DNA of 64,000 nt from Flavobacterium arcticum (lineage in GTDB: Bacteria > Bacteroidota > Bacteroidia > Flavobacteriales > Flavobacteriaceae), in NCBI RefSeq assembly GCF_003344925.1, contig NZ_CP031188.1, forward strand, positions 366,001-430,000, in the 5' to 3' direction. How positions within the stretch are numbered: the first letter of the stretch is position 1; the number at the start of each line of letters is the position of its first letter. This document shows positions 28,374 to 38,273 of this stretch, one piece after another. Both the position numbers and the translations under genes were made by a program. The notes below the pieces were generated by a model. The model worked only from the letters and a program-made list of their open reading frames with translations. It was not told the DNA's origin and made no database searches.

Positions 28374-29222
28374 ATGAAATATTACGTTATCATACCCGCT
28401 TATAACGAAGCTGCATATATAAGTACTATGCTGCAATCGCTTGTACAGCAAACTGTATTACCTGCAAAAGCCGTGGTAGTAAATGATAATTCTACTGATA
28501 ACACAGCAGAAATTGTTGAATCATTTTGTACAAAACACCAATGGTTATCACTAGTAAATAAATCTTCTGACGCTTCACATATGCCGGGCAGCAAAGTCAT
28601 AGAAGCATTCATGACTGGTTATACTACTGTAAATGAAAACTATGATGTGATTGTAAAACTGGATGCCGACCTGATATTACCCTCTAATTATTTTGAGACA
28701 ATACTCGATACTTTCGCTAAAAACAATAAAGCAGGAATAGTAGGCGGATTTGCCTATATAGAAAATAATGGCAAATGGATATTAGAAAACCTTACTAATA
28801 AAGACCACGTTAGAGGTGCTTTTAAAGCTTATAGAAAAAATTGTTTTTTGCAAATAGGCAAACTAAAACCTGCTATGGGGTGGGACACTGTTGATGAGCT
28901 CTTGGCAAAATTTTACGGATGGGATATAATAACAATAAACAATCTTAAAGTAAAACATTTAAAACCTACAGGAGCTAGCTATACCAAGGCATCTCGATAT
29001 AAACAAGGTGAGGCATTTTACACACTTGGGTACGGGTTTATAATAACTGCTATTGCAGGAGCTAAACTGGCTATGCGCAAAAAAAAACCTTTGCTTTTTA
29101 TCGATTATATTAATGGTTTCCTGAAAGCCAAAAGTGAACGCAAAGCATTATTAGTAACCAAAGAACAGGCTAGTTTTATAAGAAACTACCGATGGAAGAA
29201 AATAAAAGACAAGTTACTATAG
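28374..29222 (+). CDS. Glycosyltransferase family 2
   Basis: A 282-residue GT-A enzyme: YVIIPAYNEAAYISTMLQSL at the N-terminus, VVNDNSTDNTAEIV, and a DxD site KLDADLILP. The C-terminal KSERKALLVTKEQASFIRNYR is basic. No membrane segment is clear apart from a short hydrophobic stretch (GFIITAIAGAKLAM). It is divergent from the other GT2/flippase pair, with only 61 bp between, and probably belongs to the same glycan pathway. Confidence 0.87.
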   Translation: MKYYVIIPAYNEAAYISTMLQSLVQQTVLPAKAVVVNDNSTDNTAEIVESFCTKHQWLSLVNKSSDASHMPGSKVIEAFMTGYTTVNENYDVIVKLDADLILPSNYFETILDTFAKNNKAGIVGGFAYIENNGKWILENLTNKDHVRGAFKAYRKNCFLQIGKLKPAMGWDTVDELLAKFYGWDIITINNLKVKHLKPTGASYTKASRYKQGEAFYTLGYGFIITAIAGAKLAMRKKKPLLFIDYINGFLKAKSERKALLVTKEQASFIRNYRWKKIKDKLL

Positions 29223-29301
29223 CATACCAAGTATTAAAAAACTATTAACAGTTACTGAAAAGTGCCCTTAATTAGGTACTTTAGCAGATATTTTAATTTT
29301 A

Positions 29302-30042
29302 ATGATAAAAGCTTTACACCAAATTGGATTGTACTTCTTAATGATAAAAGAAGTATTTAATAAGCCTACTAAATGGAGGGTTATGAAGCCCCTGATATTT
29401 AAAGAAATAGACGATCTTATAATCGGCTCTTTAGGTATTGTCGCTTTTATATCTTTCTTTATAGGTGGGGTTGTAGCCATACAAACAGCACTTAATTTAA
29501 CCAATCCGCTTATACCAAAACAACTTATAGCATTTGCTACAAGACAATCAGTAATCCTTGAATTTGCACCTACATTTATTTCTATAATTATGGCAGGACG
29601 TGCAGGTTCATACATTACATCGAGTATAGGTACTATGCGGGTAACCGAGCAAATAGATGCCCTTGAAGTAATGGGTGTTAATGCAATAAACTATCTTATT
29701 TTTCCTAAAATAGTAGCCCTTTCACTATACCCTTTTGTTATTGCAATATCTATGTTCCTTGGCATATTTGGGGGGCTTATGGCGGGCGTATATGGTGGGT
29801 TTATAGGGTTTGACGAGTTTATTACAGGTATTCAAACCGATTTTGTACCCTTTCATGTTTTTTATGCTTTTTTAAAAACATTCCTTTTTGGTATGATACT
29901 GGCAACAATACCATCATTTCATGGATTTTACATGAAGGGTGGCGCACTCGAAGTTGGTAAAGCCAGTACTACATCCTTTGTATGGACTAGTGTAGTTATT
30001 ATTTTGGTCAATTTTATTATTACCCAATTACTTTTAAGCTAA
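29302..30042 (+). CDS. MlaE-like ABC transporter permease
   Basis: A 246-residue inner-membrane permease of the MlaE/YrbE (TIGR00056) family: IAFATRQSVILEFAPTFI, the conserved RAGSYITSSIGTMRVTEQIDALEVMG region (quoted in parts: AGRAGSYITSSIGTMRV, EQIDALEVMG) and FVPFHVFYAFLKTFLFG. In proteobacteria MlaE and MlaF move phospholipids between membranes. The ATPase gene overlaps it by 1 nt. No MCE (MlaD) protein is within the window, so the remaining partner is presumably elsewhere. Confidence 0.93.
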   Translation: MIKALHQIGLYFLMIKEVFNKPTKWRVMKPLIFKEIDDLIIGSLGIVAFISFFIGGVVAIQTALNLTNPLIPKQLIAFATRQSVILEFAPTFISIIMAGRAGSYITSSIGTMRVTEQIDALEVMGVNAINYLIFPKIVALSLYPFVIAISMFLGIFGGLMAGVYGGFIGFDEFITGIQTDFVPFHVFYAFLKTFLFGMILATIPSFHGFYMKGGALEVGKASTTSFVWTSVVIILVNFIITQLLLS

Positions 30043-30824
30043 TGATAGAGATAAAAAACATAGAAAAATCGTTTGGAGACACAAAAGTATTAAAGGGTAT
30101 ATCTACCGTTTTTGAAACTGGGAAAACAAACCTCATCATCGGGCGAAGTGGATCGGGTAAAACCGTAATGATTAAAACATTGCTAGGTATACACAAGCAA
30201 GACTCAGGTACTATATCTTTTGATGGAAGAATCTATTCTAAACTAAGCGCAGATGAAAAAAGAACCTTGCGTACAGAGATAGGTATGGTGTTTCAGGGAA
30301 GTGCACTGTTCGACTCTATGACGGTAGAAGAGAATGTAGCTTTCCCGTTAAAAATGTTTACCAAGAATAAAAATGCCGAAATTAAGGAACGAGTAAATGA
30401 AGTACTCGATAGAGTAAACCTTAAAGATGCTAATAAAAAATTTCCCGCTGAGTTATCAGGAGGTATGCAAAAAAGGGTAGCTATAGCAAGAGCTATAGTA
30501 AACAACCCTAAATACTTGTTTTGTGATGAGCCTAACTCTGGTCTTGATCCTGAAACTTCTATTGTTATTGACGAGTTGATACAGGAAATTACTAGAGAAT
30601 ATGATATAACTACTATTATTAACACCCATGATATGAACTCTGTTTTGCAAATAGGCGAAAAAATCATTTACCTGCAAAACGGTCTTAAAGAATGGGAAGG
30701 TAATAAAGAAGAAATACTTGAAACCCGAAACAAATCTATAGTAGAGTTTGTTTACTCGTCTGAGTTGTTTAAAAAGGTAAGAGAAAATCTCCTCGCCGAA
30801 GAAGACGAGGAGGAAAATAGATAA
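30042..30824 (+). CDS. MlaF-like ABC transporter ATP-binding protein
   Basis: A 260-residue ATPase. The Walker A is GRSGSGKT at residues 34-41, the Q-loop is GMVFQGSALFDSMTV, the signature is LSGGMQKRVAIARA and the Walker B is YLFCDEP, with the H-switch NTHDMNS. The C-terminal acidic tail (LLAEEDEEENR) is noted. It starts one nucleotide inside the permease stop codon, so translation is coupled. Likely lipid transport for outer-membrane homeostasis. Confidence 0.95.
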   Translation: MIEIKNIEKSFGDTKVLKGISTVFETGKTNLIIGRSGSGKTVMIKTLLGIHKQDSGTISFDGRIYSKLSADEKRTLRTEIGMVFQGSALFDSMTVEENVAFPLKMFTKNKNAEIKERVNEVLDRVNLKDANKKFPAELSGGMQKRVAIARAIVNNPKYLFCDEPNSGLDPETSIVIDELIQEITREYDITTIINTHDMNSVLQIGEKIIYLQNGLKEWEGNKEEILETRNKSIVEFVYSSELFKKVRENLLAEEDEEENR

Positions 30825-30836
30825 CTAACCCTATAA

Positions 30837-33800
30837 TTAATGTATTTCTCTTTGTAAATATACCCAGCCTGTTACTCTTTTACCAGCTGACAATGTCACT
30901 ACATAAAAATATGTACCTGTAGGTAAGTCACCTTTGTCGCTCTGACCGTACCATTCATTTATATAATTTTGTTTTTCATATACCTGTAGTCCATACCTGT
31001 TAAATATTTGCAAATCTCTTACATCTAGATTAGACAAATCAAACGTTTGGTTATACCCATCGTCATTAGGCGAAATACCCCTTGGTATAATGCATCCCGT
31101 ATTTTCTATCATTATAGAAGCCGACACGCTACAGCCCTCTGGGTTAGTAACTGTTATAAAATACTCACCACCTTCAAGATTTGTTATCACTGCCTCTTCA
31201 CCCGCATAGCTATAACCATTTGGACCTGTCCATTGAAACAGAGAGCCATTCATCTCATCAATATTAGATATAGAAATAATATATTCAAAATCGTCACATC
31301 CTGCTTCGAGCTCTACTATAAATCCTGCTGTATTTGCAGTAATATTTACCATTTCTGATGTTTCGCAACCATTATTATTTACTAAAACTTCATAAGTTCC
31401 TATTTCAAAAATCTCAATATCGCTACTGTTAACATCAAGTAGTAGTTCATTTTCATAATACCATTCGTAAGTTACATCTCCTATATCAAAATTTTGCGGA
31501 GCAACACCTATTATTGTGCTCTGCCCTTCGCATAAAGCTGTTTCGCCCTGTATTTCAAAATCAGGTATTGCGTTAACTGTTACATTAACTGTAGTAGCAG
31601 GCGATATACAATCATTTGCTATTGCAGTAACACTATAAACTCCTGTAGCCATTACCCCTGCACTTGTAATAAGCGGATTAGCCTCTGTAGCCGTAAAATT
31701 ATCAGGTCCTGTCCATTGGTAAGTAACACCTGCCTGTGGTGTAGTGATTGAAAACTGTATATTTTCGCCTTCACAAACTGCATTTACCGAAGTTACAACA
31801 GGAGCTACTGGTATATCGTTTATTGTAAGTGTTACAGTAGCCTCATCAGTAAGATCGCAAAGCCCATTTACAGTATATTTAAAGCTGTATGTTCCCGCTG
31901 TTAAACCATTTGTATCAAGTATATTCCCTGTAAGCGCACCGCTTGCATCAATATCTTCCCATACACCATCATTATCATGTGGCGTAGTAAGATAGTCTGT
32001 AAGATTAATTGTGTTTGCTTCGTTACATAAAACACTATTTACATCTTCTCCTGCATTAGGCATAACATTGGGCATAACTTCATATTCTAACACTTGGTTC
32101 ATACACGAACTCTCGGTAGTAGTCGTTATAGAAACATAATATGTGCCCGAATTTATTGCTGAGTCAAAATCAACAAATGTCAAACTATTTGTAGTACTAA
32201 GTATAGTATCAGGATCTGACCCTTTATACCATTCATAATTAAGAAATGAGAAAAGCTGTACCGTAAGTATACTTTCTTCGCCCTCACAAAATCCTGAAGC
32301 CGAAACAGTAATAGGATCTGTAGCGTTTATATTAAACTGAGAATTAACTATGTTACCACAATCATCTGTTACTTGAAAATTATAGTAAGCAGCCTCTATG
32401 CTCGAAAACACATTAGAGTCACCATTATCAATTAAAAAAGGCTCACCATCTTTAGATGTAATTTTATATGTAAAAGGTGCTACCCCCTCTACAGCTACAG
32501 CTACTTCTGTAAGTCCGCCTGCACAAGGAAAGCTAAACACATCTGTTATAACAGGCGCACCTGTAAAAGTAAAAGTATCTATAACAGAGAAACAAAAACT
32601 ATTAACCGAACTACCATTAGCATAAGTATAAAAAGCTTTTACTATACGAAAATCGCCTATTGTAGAATAAAAGGGTGATTCGTCAGGATCAAGGTTTATA
32701 TTAATAAAATCAGCATTAGTATTATTAGGCAAGCCAGAAGTATATGGCGATCCCGTAACTGGGTCTCCCCAAGTATCGGTAGCCTCATCATAACGTTGTA
32801 ACCAAAACGACTGTACATAATTACCATTACTAAAATGATCTATATCTAATTGAAAAGAACCGCAATAAGGTATTATTTCTACCTCATTAATTTGTAAAGC
32901 ATACCCTTCTACATTTACCATCTTAATACGTTCTATACCGCATACATCATTGGTAGTAAACTCATAGCTGCCAGCAGGCAACGAATTCATATAAAAACTA
33001 CCATTACCCGTAATATTCTCTGACATATCTACAGGATATGTATCACTATATTCGGCAGGACCAGCTGTTATAATTACGCTTTCAAAATCACCCGCAGCAT
33101 TAAGACGTATTGAACCGAAATCTTCCTCGCAACCAGGACGTTGCAACACGGTAATATCAGGGCTTCCTCCCGTAACTTCAACGGCGACATCTTCTGTATA
33201 TTCATCACCACAAGAATCAATTATTTCAAATGTATAATCGCCCAAAGGTAAATTTGCCATCGTAAAGATGCCTAACATATTTACCAAATCACTAACATCG
33301 TCTGGAATAATACCTGCATAATCTACAGGGGCATTAGTTATTAGTACACTGGTTATTGCTCTAGTATTAATTTCTATTTCTACACCACCTACATCAGAGC
33401 CACATATCGCTGTTACAGTTACCTGAGGTTGTAGCTCTGGTGGTGTAATATCAAAATCTGCTGTATAGCTTCTTCCACATGCGTCATTTACCGTTACAGT
33501 ATAGCTCCCTTCTGGAACAGGATTGTCATCTAAAAAATATACTGCGCTACCATTAAAATCAGGGTGATTAATGTTATAATCTTCCGGAATAAAACCATCA
33601 GGAAATGAAACAAATTCAACTGTAATAGGACCCACAAAATTTGAAGGTTCTATAGTTAGTGAATTATCATTACACCCAAAATTATTTACCTGATCGTTAA
33701 ACTGAAATTTTTGATCAACAATATTATTATTCCTAGTAAAAACATTTCCACAAGCATCTGTTATCGTTAAATCGTAATAATATTCTTGATCATGATAAAA

Positions 33801-34613
33801 AGGTATATTAGTATATTTTGCATTGGGTGCTGTAATACTACCGCCTAATGCAGTTCCTGTAACTATTGTGGGTGTACCTCCACTTGGTGGGTATACAGTA
33901 TATTGAAATGAAAGTGGCCAAAAAATATTATTACCACTTGTAGAGACTTCATATGTATTACCAACAGTTATAGTATTACAATCAGGTAACTCACCACCTA
34001 TAAATACAGGAGCATTAATTGTTATACCTGTATTTTCCTGAATTACTTGAGTGGTATTTACTACGGCTTCACCACAATTATTGTAAGCCCTAATAGTGTA
34101 AAGCCCAATAGGTAAATTATTAAAAACATTTGAAGTTTGTTGTGGTACAGTTACGGGCCCTGTTAATATTTCATAAGACACTGCATTACCAGTAGCTACA
34201 TTAACCGTAATTTCTCCATCATTACCACACTTAACTTTTACTACTGCAAGGTTATAAGTAAGCGGAATTACTTGGTTAATAATAGTAACATTTGCCGAAC
34301 TGGTGTTTGATAATGCACCAAGTGACTGCGTTGCTACCACAAGATAATTTCCTGCCGAAAGCCCAGTAGCAGTATTAGCAGTAACAATCGTTACGGGTGT
34401 AGTGGTGTTTGGCAGTAAATATACCGCATAGTCTATAGAGGCAGCTGGATCGTTACCTGTAATAGTAAATGTTAGTGTACCATTACCCAAACAAGTTTGT
34501 GGAGTAGGTGCAACTGTTAACGTAAAATCGGGAAGTTGCCCATAAGAAAGCAATGTACAGAAAAACAATATCAATACTGATATTGTTTTATTAATTGGTA
34601 GGTGGTTAATCAT
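30837..34613 (-). CDS. Gliding-motility C-terminal-domain surface protein (T9SS type B)
   Basis: A 1258-residue exported protein: signal peptide (ISVLILFFCTLLSYGQ), then a long series of Ig/PKD-like beta-sandwich domains with repeated DACGN- and GNYLV-type motifs, and a C-terminal gliding_CHU (TIGR04131) sorting domain near the end (ISPNDDGYNQTFDLSNLDV, LQIFNRYGLQVYEK, PTGTYFYVVTL). This domain targets type IX secretion without proteolytic anchoring as in type A. The protein is a paralogue of the gene at 60912-64000 (see finding). Function (adhesin, matrix component) is unknown. Confidence 0.93.
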   Translation of the reverse strand: MINHLPINKTISVLILFFCTLLSYGQLPDFTLTVAPTPQTCLGNGTLTFTITGNDPAASIDYAVYLLPNTTTPVTIVTANTATGLSAGNYLVVATQSLGALSNTSSANVTIINQVIPLTYNLAVVKVKCGNDGEITVNVATGNAVSYEILTGPVTVPQQTSNVFNNLPIGLYTIRAYNNCGEAVVNTTQVIQENTGITINAPVFIGGELPDCNTITVGNTYEVSTSGNNIFWPLSFQYTVYPPSGGTPTIVTGTALGGSITAPNAKYTNIPFYHDQEYYYDLTITDACGNVFTRNNNIVDQKFQFNDQVNNFGCNDNSLTIEPSNFVGPITVEFVSFPDGFIPEDYNINHPDFNGSAVYFLDDNPVPEGSYTVTVNDACGRSYTADFDITPPELQPQVTVTAICGSDVGGVEIEINTRAITSVLITNAPVDYAGIIPDDVSDLVNMLGIFTMANLPLGDYTFEIIDSCGDEYTEDVAVEVTGGSPDITVLQRPGCEEDFGSIRLNAAGDFESVIITAGPAEYSDTYPVDMSENITGNGSFYMNSLPAGSYEFTTNDVCGIERIKMVNVEGYALQINEVEIIPYCGSFQLDIDHFSNGNYVQSFWLQRYDEATDTWGDPVTGSPYTSGLPNNTNADFININLDPDESPFYSTIGDFRIVKAFYTYANGSSVNSFCFSVIDTFTFTGAPVITDVFSFPCAGGLTEVAVAVEGVAPFTYKITSKDGEPFLIDNGDSNVFSSIEAAYYNFQVTDDCGNIVNSQFNINATDPITVSASGFCEGEESILTVQLFSFLNYEWYKGSDPDTILSTTNSLTFVDFDSAINSGTYYVSITTTTESSCMNQVLEYEVMPNVMPNAGEDVNSVLCNEANTINLTDYLTTPHDNDGVWEDIDASGALTGNILDTNGLTAGTYSFKYTVNGLCDLTDEATVTLTINDIPVAPVVTSVNAVCEGENIQFSITTPQAGVTYQWTGPDNFTATEANPLITSAGVMATGVYSVTAIANDCISPATTVNVTVNAIPDFEIQGETALCEGQSTIIGVAPQNFDIGDVTYEWYYENELLLDVNSSDIEIFEIGTYEVLVNNNGCETSEMVNITANTAGFIVELEAGCDDFEYIISISNIDEMNGSLFQWTGPNGYSYAGEEAVITNLEGGEYFITVTNPEGCSVSASIMIENTGCIIPRGISPNDDGYNQTFDLSNLDVRDLQIFNRYGLQVYEKQNYINEWYGQSDKGDLPTGTYFYVVTLSAGKRVTGWVYLQREIH

Positions 34614-34737
34614 ATAGGTTTTTTTTAGCCTGATAAAGATAAATATATATGTTAATCATGCTATAAGATCATAGACTAATTAACATAAACATTTAAAACA
34701 AGCTATACCCTACCTCGCAACCATACTTTTTATAACA

Positions 34738-35799
34738 TTATTGTTTAGGAACAATAGTCATAAACTTTTTTATTTCTTGCTCTTTATCTTTAGGATAAAT
34801 TAAAAGTATATCACCTCTATCTACTACTATAAAATTATCAAGACCGTCTATTACTACTGTTTTCCCCTTATCTGTACGAATAATATTATTCGTGGTATTC
34901 TCCATAAAAACCTTAGCATTAACTACAGCATTGCTATTTTCATCTTTGTCAAGTTTATCATAAAGCGAACCCCATGTACCTAAATCGTTCCAACCAAAAG
35001 TGGCAGGTATTACATATACATTATCGGCACTTTCCATAACTGCATAATCTATAGATATATTATCTGCTTTTACATAGTTTTCATCTATAAAAGCTTCTTC
35101 TCCCTGAGCATTATAAGTATCATATCCGCTTTCAAAAAGAGCATACATTGAAGGTTGAAATTTTTGAAAAGCAGTCGTTACCGATTTTACACTCCATATA
35201 AAAATTCCTGCATTCCAAAGGAAATTACCACTACTCAAAAATGTTTTAGCCGTTTCATAATCTGGCTTTTCTCTAAAATGCAATACTTTTTTTATAGCAT
35301 TAATATCTGTTTTATTATACTCTATATACCCATAACCTGTATTAGGAAAAGTAGGCTGTATACCTAGTGTCATCAATACATTTTCCTTCTCGGCATAATC
35401 AAAAGAATGACTAAGGTTATCTACAAAAGCATCTTCATTCTCTATCCAGTGGTCACTGGGTGCCACCACCATAACCGCGTCGGGGTTTAGTTTTTTTATT
35501 TTTAATGATGCATATAATATACATGGAGCAGTATTTCGCATAGCAGGTTCTAGTACTACCTGATCTTGCTTTACCTGAGGTAGTTGCTCTAATACTAAAT
35601 CATTATACTTCTCATTAGTAAGAATAAATATATTTTCGTGCGGTATAAGTTTAGCCAGTCTGCTAAATGTTTTTTGAATAAGTGTTTCGCCCGTTCCTAG
35701 CATATCATGAAACTGTTTAGGAAATTGCTCTGTACTTACAGGCCAAAACCTTGATCCTACACCACCAGCCATTATTACTGCATAATAATTATCTTTCAT
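34738..35799 (-). CDS. Mannose-1-phosphate guanylyltransferase
   Basis: At 353 residues this is the nucleotidyltransferase domain alone, without a fused isomerase. MAGGVGSRFWPVS is the pyrophosphorylase signature. VVAPSDHWIENEDAF and FREKPDYETAKTFL are also in place. It makes GDP-mannose for glycan and GDP-fucose synthesis. It is monocistronic with the SprT-like gene upstream on the same strand, 78 bp away. Confidence 0.95.
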   Translation of the reverse strand: MKDNYYAVIMAGGVGSRFWPVSTEQFPKQFHDMLGTGETLIQKTFSRLAKLIPHENIFILTNEKYNDLVLEQLPQVKQDQVVLEPAMRNTAPCILYASLKIKKLNPDAVMVVAPSDHWIENEDAFVDNLSHSFDYAEKENVLMTLGIQPTFPNTGYGYIEYNKTDINAIKKVLHFREKPDYETAKTFLSSGNFLWNAGIFIWSVKSVTTAFQKFQPSMYALFESGYDTYNAQGEEAFIDENYVKADNISIDYAVMESADNVYVIPATFGWNDLGTWGSLYDKLDKDENSNAVVNAKVFMENTTNNIIRTDKGKTVVIDGLDNFIVVDRGDILLIYPKDKEQEIKKFMTIVPKQ

Positions 35800-35877
35800 C
35801 GCTTAGTCATTAAAAATGTTAGTAAAGATTTTATAAATCCATCCAGCTAAAAACGGATTTTTCTCTCTTTAGCATAA

Positions 35878-36474
35878 TTAAGGCAGTAACTCTACCTCTG
35901 CATTTGGGCTAAATAAATAAATTTTACCCGTACTTACTTCTAGACACTCAAAACGTTTTACTCGTTGCGCGCCTTTTTTAAAAATTTTCCCGTTATGGAT
36001 ACGAAAATTGCTACCATACGGTATCTCAAAGATATAATTCTTTTCCGACTTTTCATCGAATTGCTTCAATGCAATAGACAATGTCGCATCAGTATCACTA
36101 CTTGCTTTCGGGTTTCTAAAGTGTCTTGCAAGCAATGGTAATAATTGATTTGGGAAAATTTCAGGACGTATATATGGCACCATCAATTGCTGAAATGTGA
36201 GTTTCCACTCCTGCCCATGTGGCTTTATATTGCGTCCATACTTTTCAAAAGCGGCAAGATGCGCTATCTCATGTACTAGTGTTATTAAAAAGCGATATTT
36301 ATTAAGGTTTGCGTTTACTGTTATTTGATGGTAACCTCGCGCATCTTTCCTATAATCGCCATGTCTTGTAACCCTTTCATTAACTATTTTAAGATTAACG
36401 CCATAGCGCTTAATCATCTCAAAAATATCATCAACGGCGTGTTCGGGTAAATATGGGGCTATAATATGCTTCAA
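35878..36474 (-). CDS. SprT-like domain-containing protein
   Basis: A 198-residue protein with the zinc motif LVHEIAHLAAFEKYG (HExxH) and a C-terminal beta-rich part (RVKRFECLEVSTGKIYLF) that lacks the Cys zinc ribbon of the eukaryotic form. SprT-like proteins are metalloprotease-like; substrates in bacteria are unknown. It is followed upstream on the same strand by an SDR gene after 15 bp, so it may be co-transcribed. Confidence 0.9.
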   Translation of the reverse strand: MKHIIAPYLPEHAVDDIFEMIKRYGVNLKIVNERVTRHGDYRKDARGYHQITVNANLNKYRFLITLVHEIAHLAAFEKYGRNIKPHGQEWKLTFQQLMVPYIRPEIFPNQLLPLLARHFRNPKASSDTDATLSIALKQFDEKSEKNYIFEIPYGSNFRIHNGKIFKKGAQRVKRFECLEVSTGKIYLFSPNAEVELLP

Positions 36475-36489
36475 AATACAATTAATTCT

Positions 36490-37167
36490 CTAAGGTGTGC
36501 TAGATGATACCTGCAACACTTTACCATTATAATATCTATTTCCTGTAAGGGCAAAATTGCAAATATAATCTGCCATGTCCTTTGCCGAAAGTGGTGCTTC
36601 ATACCCTGGGAATGCTTCTTGCAACATCTCGGTATTTACAGCACCTAGTGCCAATACATTAAAGGCAATACCTTTTTCTTTATACTCTTCTGCCAAAAGC
36701 TCTGAAAGCGTTATAACAGCACCTTTACTTGAACTATAAGCCGATAATCCTGCAAATTTCATAGAGCCCTGTATGCCGCCCATACTACTTATAGTAACCA
36801 CATGGCTACCTGCTTTCATATAAGGCAATACTGCACGGTTTAAAGCTGCTACGCCAAACACATTAACTTTATAGATATACTCAAACTCATCGGCTGTTAT
36901 TTCACCAAAAGGTTTTAATAATAAAGCACCTGCATTGTGTAATAATACATCTACTTTATACCAAGTAGTCCTTACAAAATCACTTACTTGCTCTAAATCA
37001 GCAGCGAGCGAAATATCAATACTAAGACAGGTAATATTTTTATGCGCTTGCAATACTTGAGGTACTTTACGCGACAACGCTAGCACTTGATGTCCAGCAT
37101 CGGCAAACTGCAAAGCCATTTCGTAGCCCATACCCCTGCTCGTTCCTGTTATTATTATGTTCTTCAT
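36490..37167 (-). CDS. SDR family oxidoreductase
   Basis: A 225-residue classical short-chain dehydrogenase. The nucleotide-binding GTSRGMGYEMA (residues ~8-18), the NAG motif in LLHNAGAL, and the catalytic SS..YSSSKGA set (Ser in ISSMGG, Tyr and Lys in YSSSK) are all present. Substrate unknown. Its start codon overlaps the M28 peptidase stop by one nucleotide, indicating a shared transcript. Confidence 0.93.
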   Translation of the reverse strand: MKNIIITGTSRGMGYEMALQFADAGHQVLALSRKVPQVLQAHKNITCLSIDISLAADLEQVSDFVRTTWYKVDVLLHNAGALLLKPFGEITADEFEYIYKVNVFGVAALNRAVLPYMKAGSHVVTISSMGGIQGSMKFAGLSAYSSSKGAVITLSELLAEEYKEKGIAFNVLALGAVNTEMLQEAFPGYEAPLSAKDMADYICNFALTGNRYYNGKVLQVSSSTP

Positions 37168-38108
37168 TATTTTTTAAGGACTATTTCGTGTGTGTTAGCA
37201 TTTACCATTTTTGTAACTACTGGCAACATAGTTTGGATAAAACTTGCCATATGTGCCGTATCCATATTCTCGAACTCATCGTCAAGGTGATGGTAATATT
37301 TAAACGTATTCATATTAGTAGTACATATAGTATGTGCCGGCACATCCATTTCTAAATAAAAGGGATAATTATCTGATGCTTTAAAAAGCTGATACTTTAC
37401 TGCAAAATCAGTATAACCAAATAATTTTGCCCCCACATATTCATTCATTTTCTCTGTTATGTTAGAGCGGCTATACCCTGTAACATAAGCCTCTATATCC
37501 ATTCCCAACGGCACACCTACCATTTCAAAATTCAACATTACATAAGGAATAAAATTTGCCTGTTTTAACTTGGCTGCAAGGTGATAGCTCCCCAGTAATC
37601 CTTTTTCTTCTGCTGAGAAAAAACAAAATAAGATACTGCGTTTATTAGCTTTTGTTTTGGCAAAATAGTTTACTAACTCAGTAACCGCCGTAGTACCCGA
37701 TGCATTATCATCGGCACCATTGTACACCGCATCATCATCTTGCATAGTACCAGCAATACCAATATGGTCGTAATGCGCGCCAATAATTATATATTCATCT
37801 TTTAGTTTTGGGTCGTTACCCTCAAGATAGCCTACAATATTATAGGCTGGCTTATCAAAGTTAGAAAGTGTATCCCTGTAGGTAGTAAAGTAAGGCTCTA
37901 CACTATTCTTTTTAAAAATATCTTCTAAAAAAAGAGCTGCTTTCTCTAAACCTTCACTACCGCTATCTCGCCCTTGTAACTCATCCGAAGATAAAAACTT
38001 TAACGTTTTAGCAATTTGCTGCTCACTAACGGTATAGTTTTCTTTTTGAGCAAATGATGTAGTTATACAACCAAGGGCAATAAACAATAAAAGTAGTCTT
38101 CTTTTCAT
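37167..38108 (-). CDS. M28 family metallopeptidase
   Basis: A 313-residue exported aminopeptidase-type enzyme. A signal peptide (RLLLLFIALGCITTSFAQ) is followed by the catalytic zinc residues: HYDHIG, ADDNASGTTAV, FFSAEEKGLLGS, and a distal His in HHLDDEFENMD. The family cleaves peptides or amino-sugar derivatives in the periplasm. It is transcribed towards the SDR gene, and a terminator hairpin separates it from the PDH genes. Confidence 0.93.
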   Translation of the reverse strand: MKRRLLLLFIALGCITTSFAQKENYTVSEQQIAKTLKFLSSDELQGRDSGSEGLEKAALFLEDIFKKNSVEPYFTTYRDTLSNFDKPAYNIVGYLEGNDPKLKDEYIIIGAHYDHIGIAGTMQDDDAVYNGADDNASGTTAVTELVNYFAKTKANKRSILFCFFSAEEKGLLGSYHLAAKLKQANFIPYVMLNFEMVGVPLGMDIEAYVTGYSRSNITEKMNEYVGAKLFGYTDFAVKYQLFKASDNYPFYLEMDVPAHTICTTNMNTFKYYHHLDDEFENMDTAHMASFIQTMLPVVTKMVNANTHEIVLKK

Positions 38109-38192
38109 AGTATATCTTTTGTGTAGCTAAAATAGGAAAATAAAACCACATCTCCTTGTCATGACAAAGCATCTAGACATATAAAAAAGAAA

Positions 38193-38221
38193 AATCCCGA
38201 TTGCAAATTGCAATCGGGATT
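38193..38221. terminator. Bidirectional terminator after the PDH genes
   Basis: Arms AATCCCGATTGC (38193-38204) and its complement (38210-38221) with loop AAATT, flanked by A-rich DNA on the left (38181-38192), which is a U-tract when read from the minus strand. It ends transcription of the pdhA-E2 unit, which stops at 38274. Confidence 0.88.
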
Positions 38222-38273
38222 ATAATATAACATAAACCCATTAACCTATTTCTGCATGAATACTACTTAAGTA

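Noticed and set aside
25966-29222. Full capsule or O-antigen cluster
   Set aside because: Only a flippase and two glycosyltransferases are present; no polymerase, chain-length regulator or sugar-synthesis set is adjacent.
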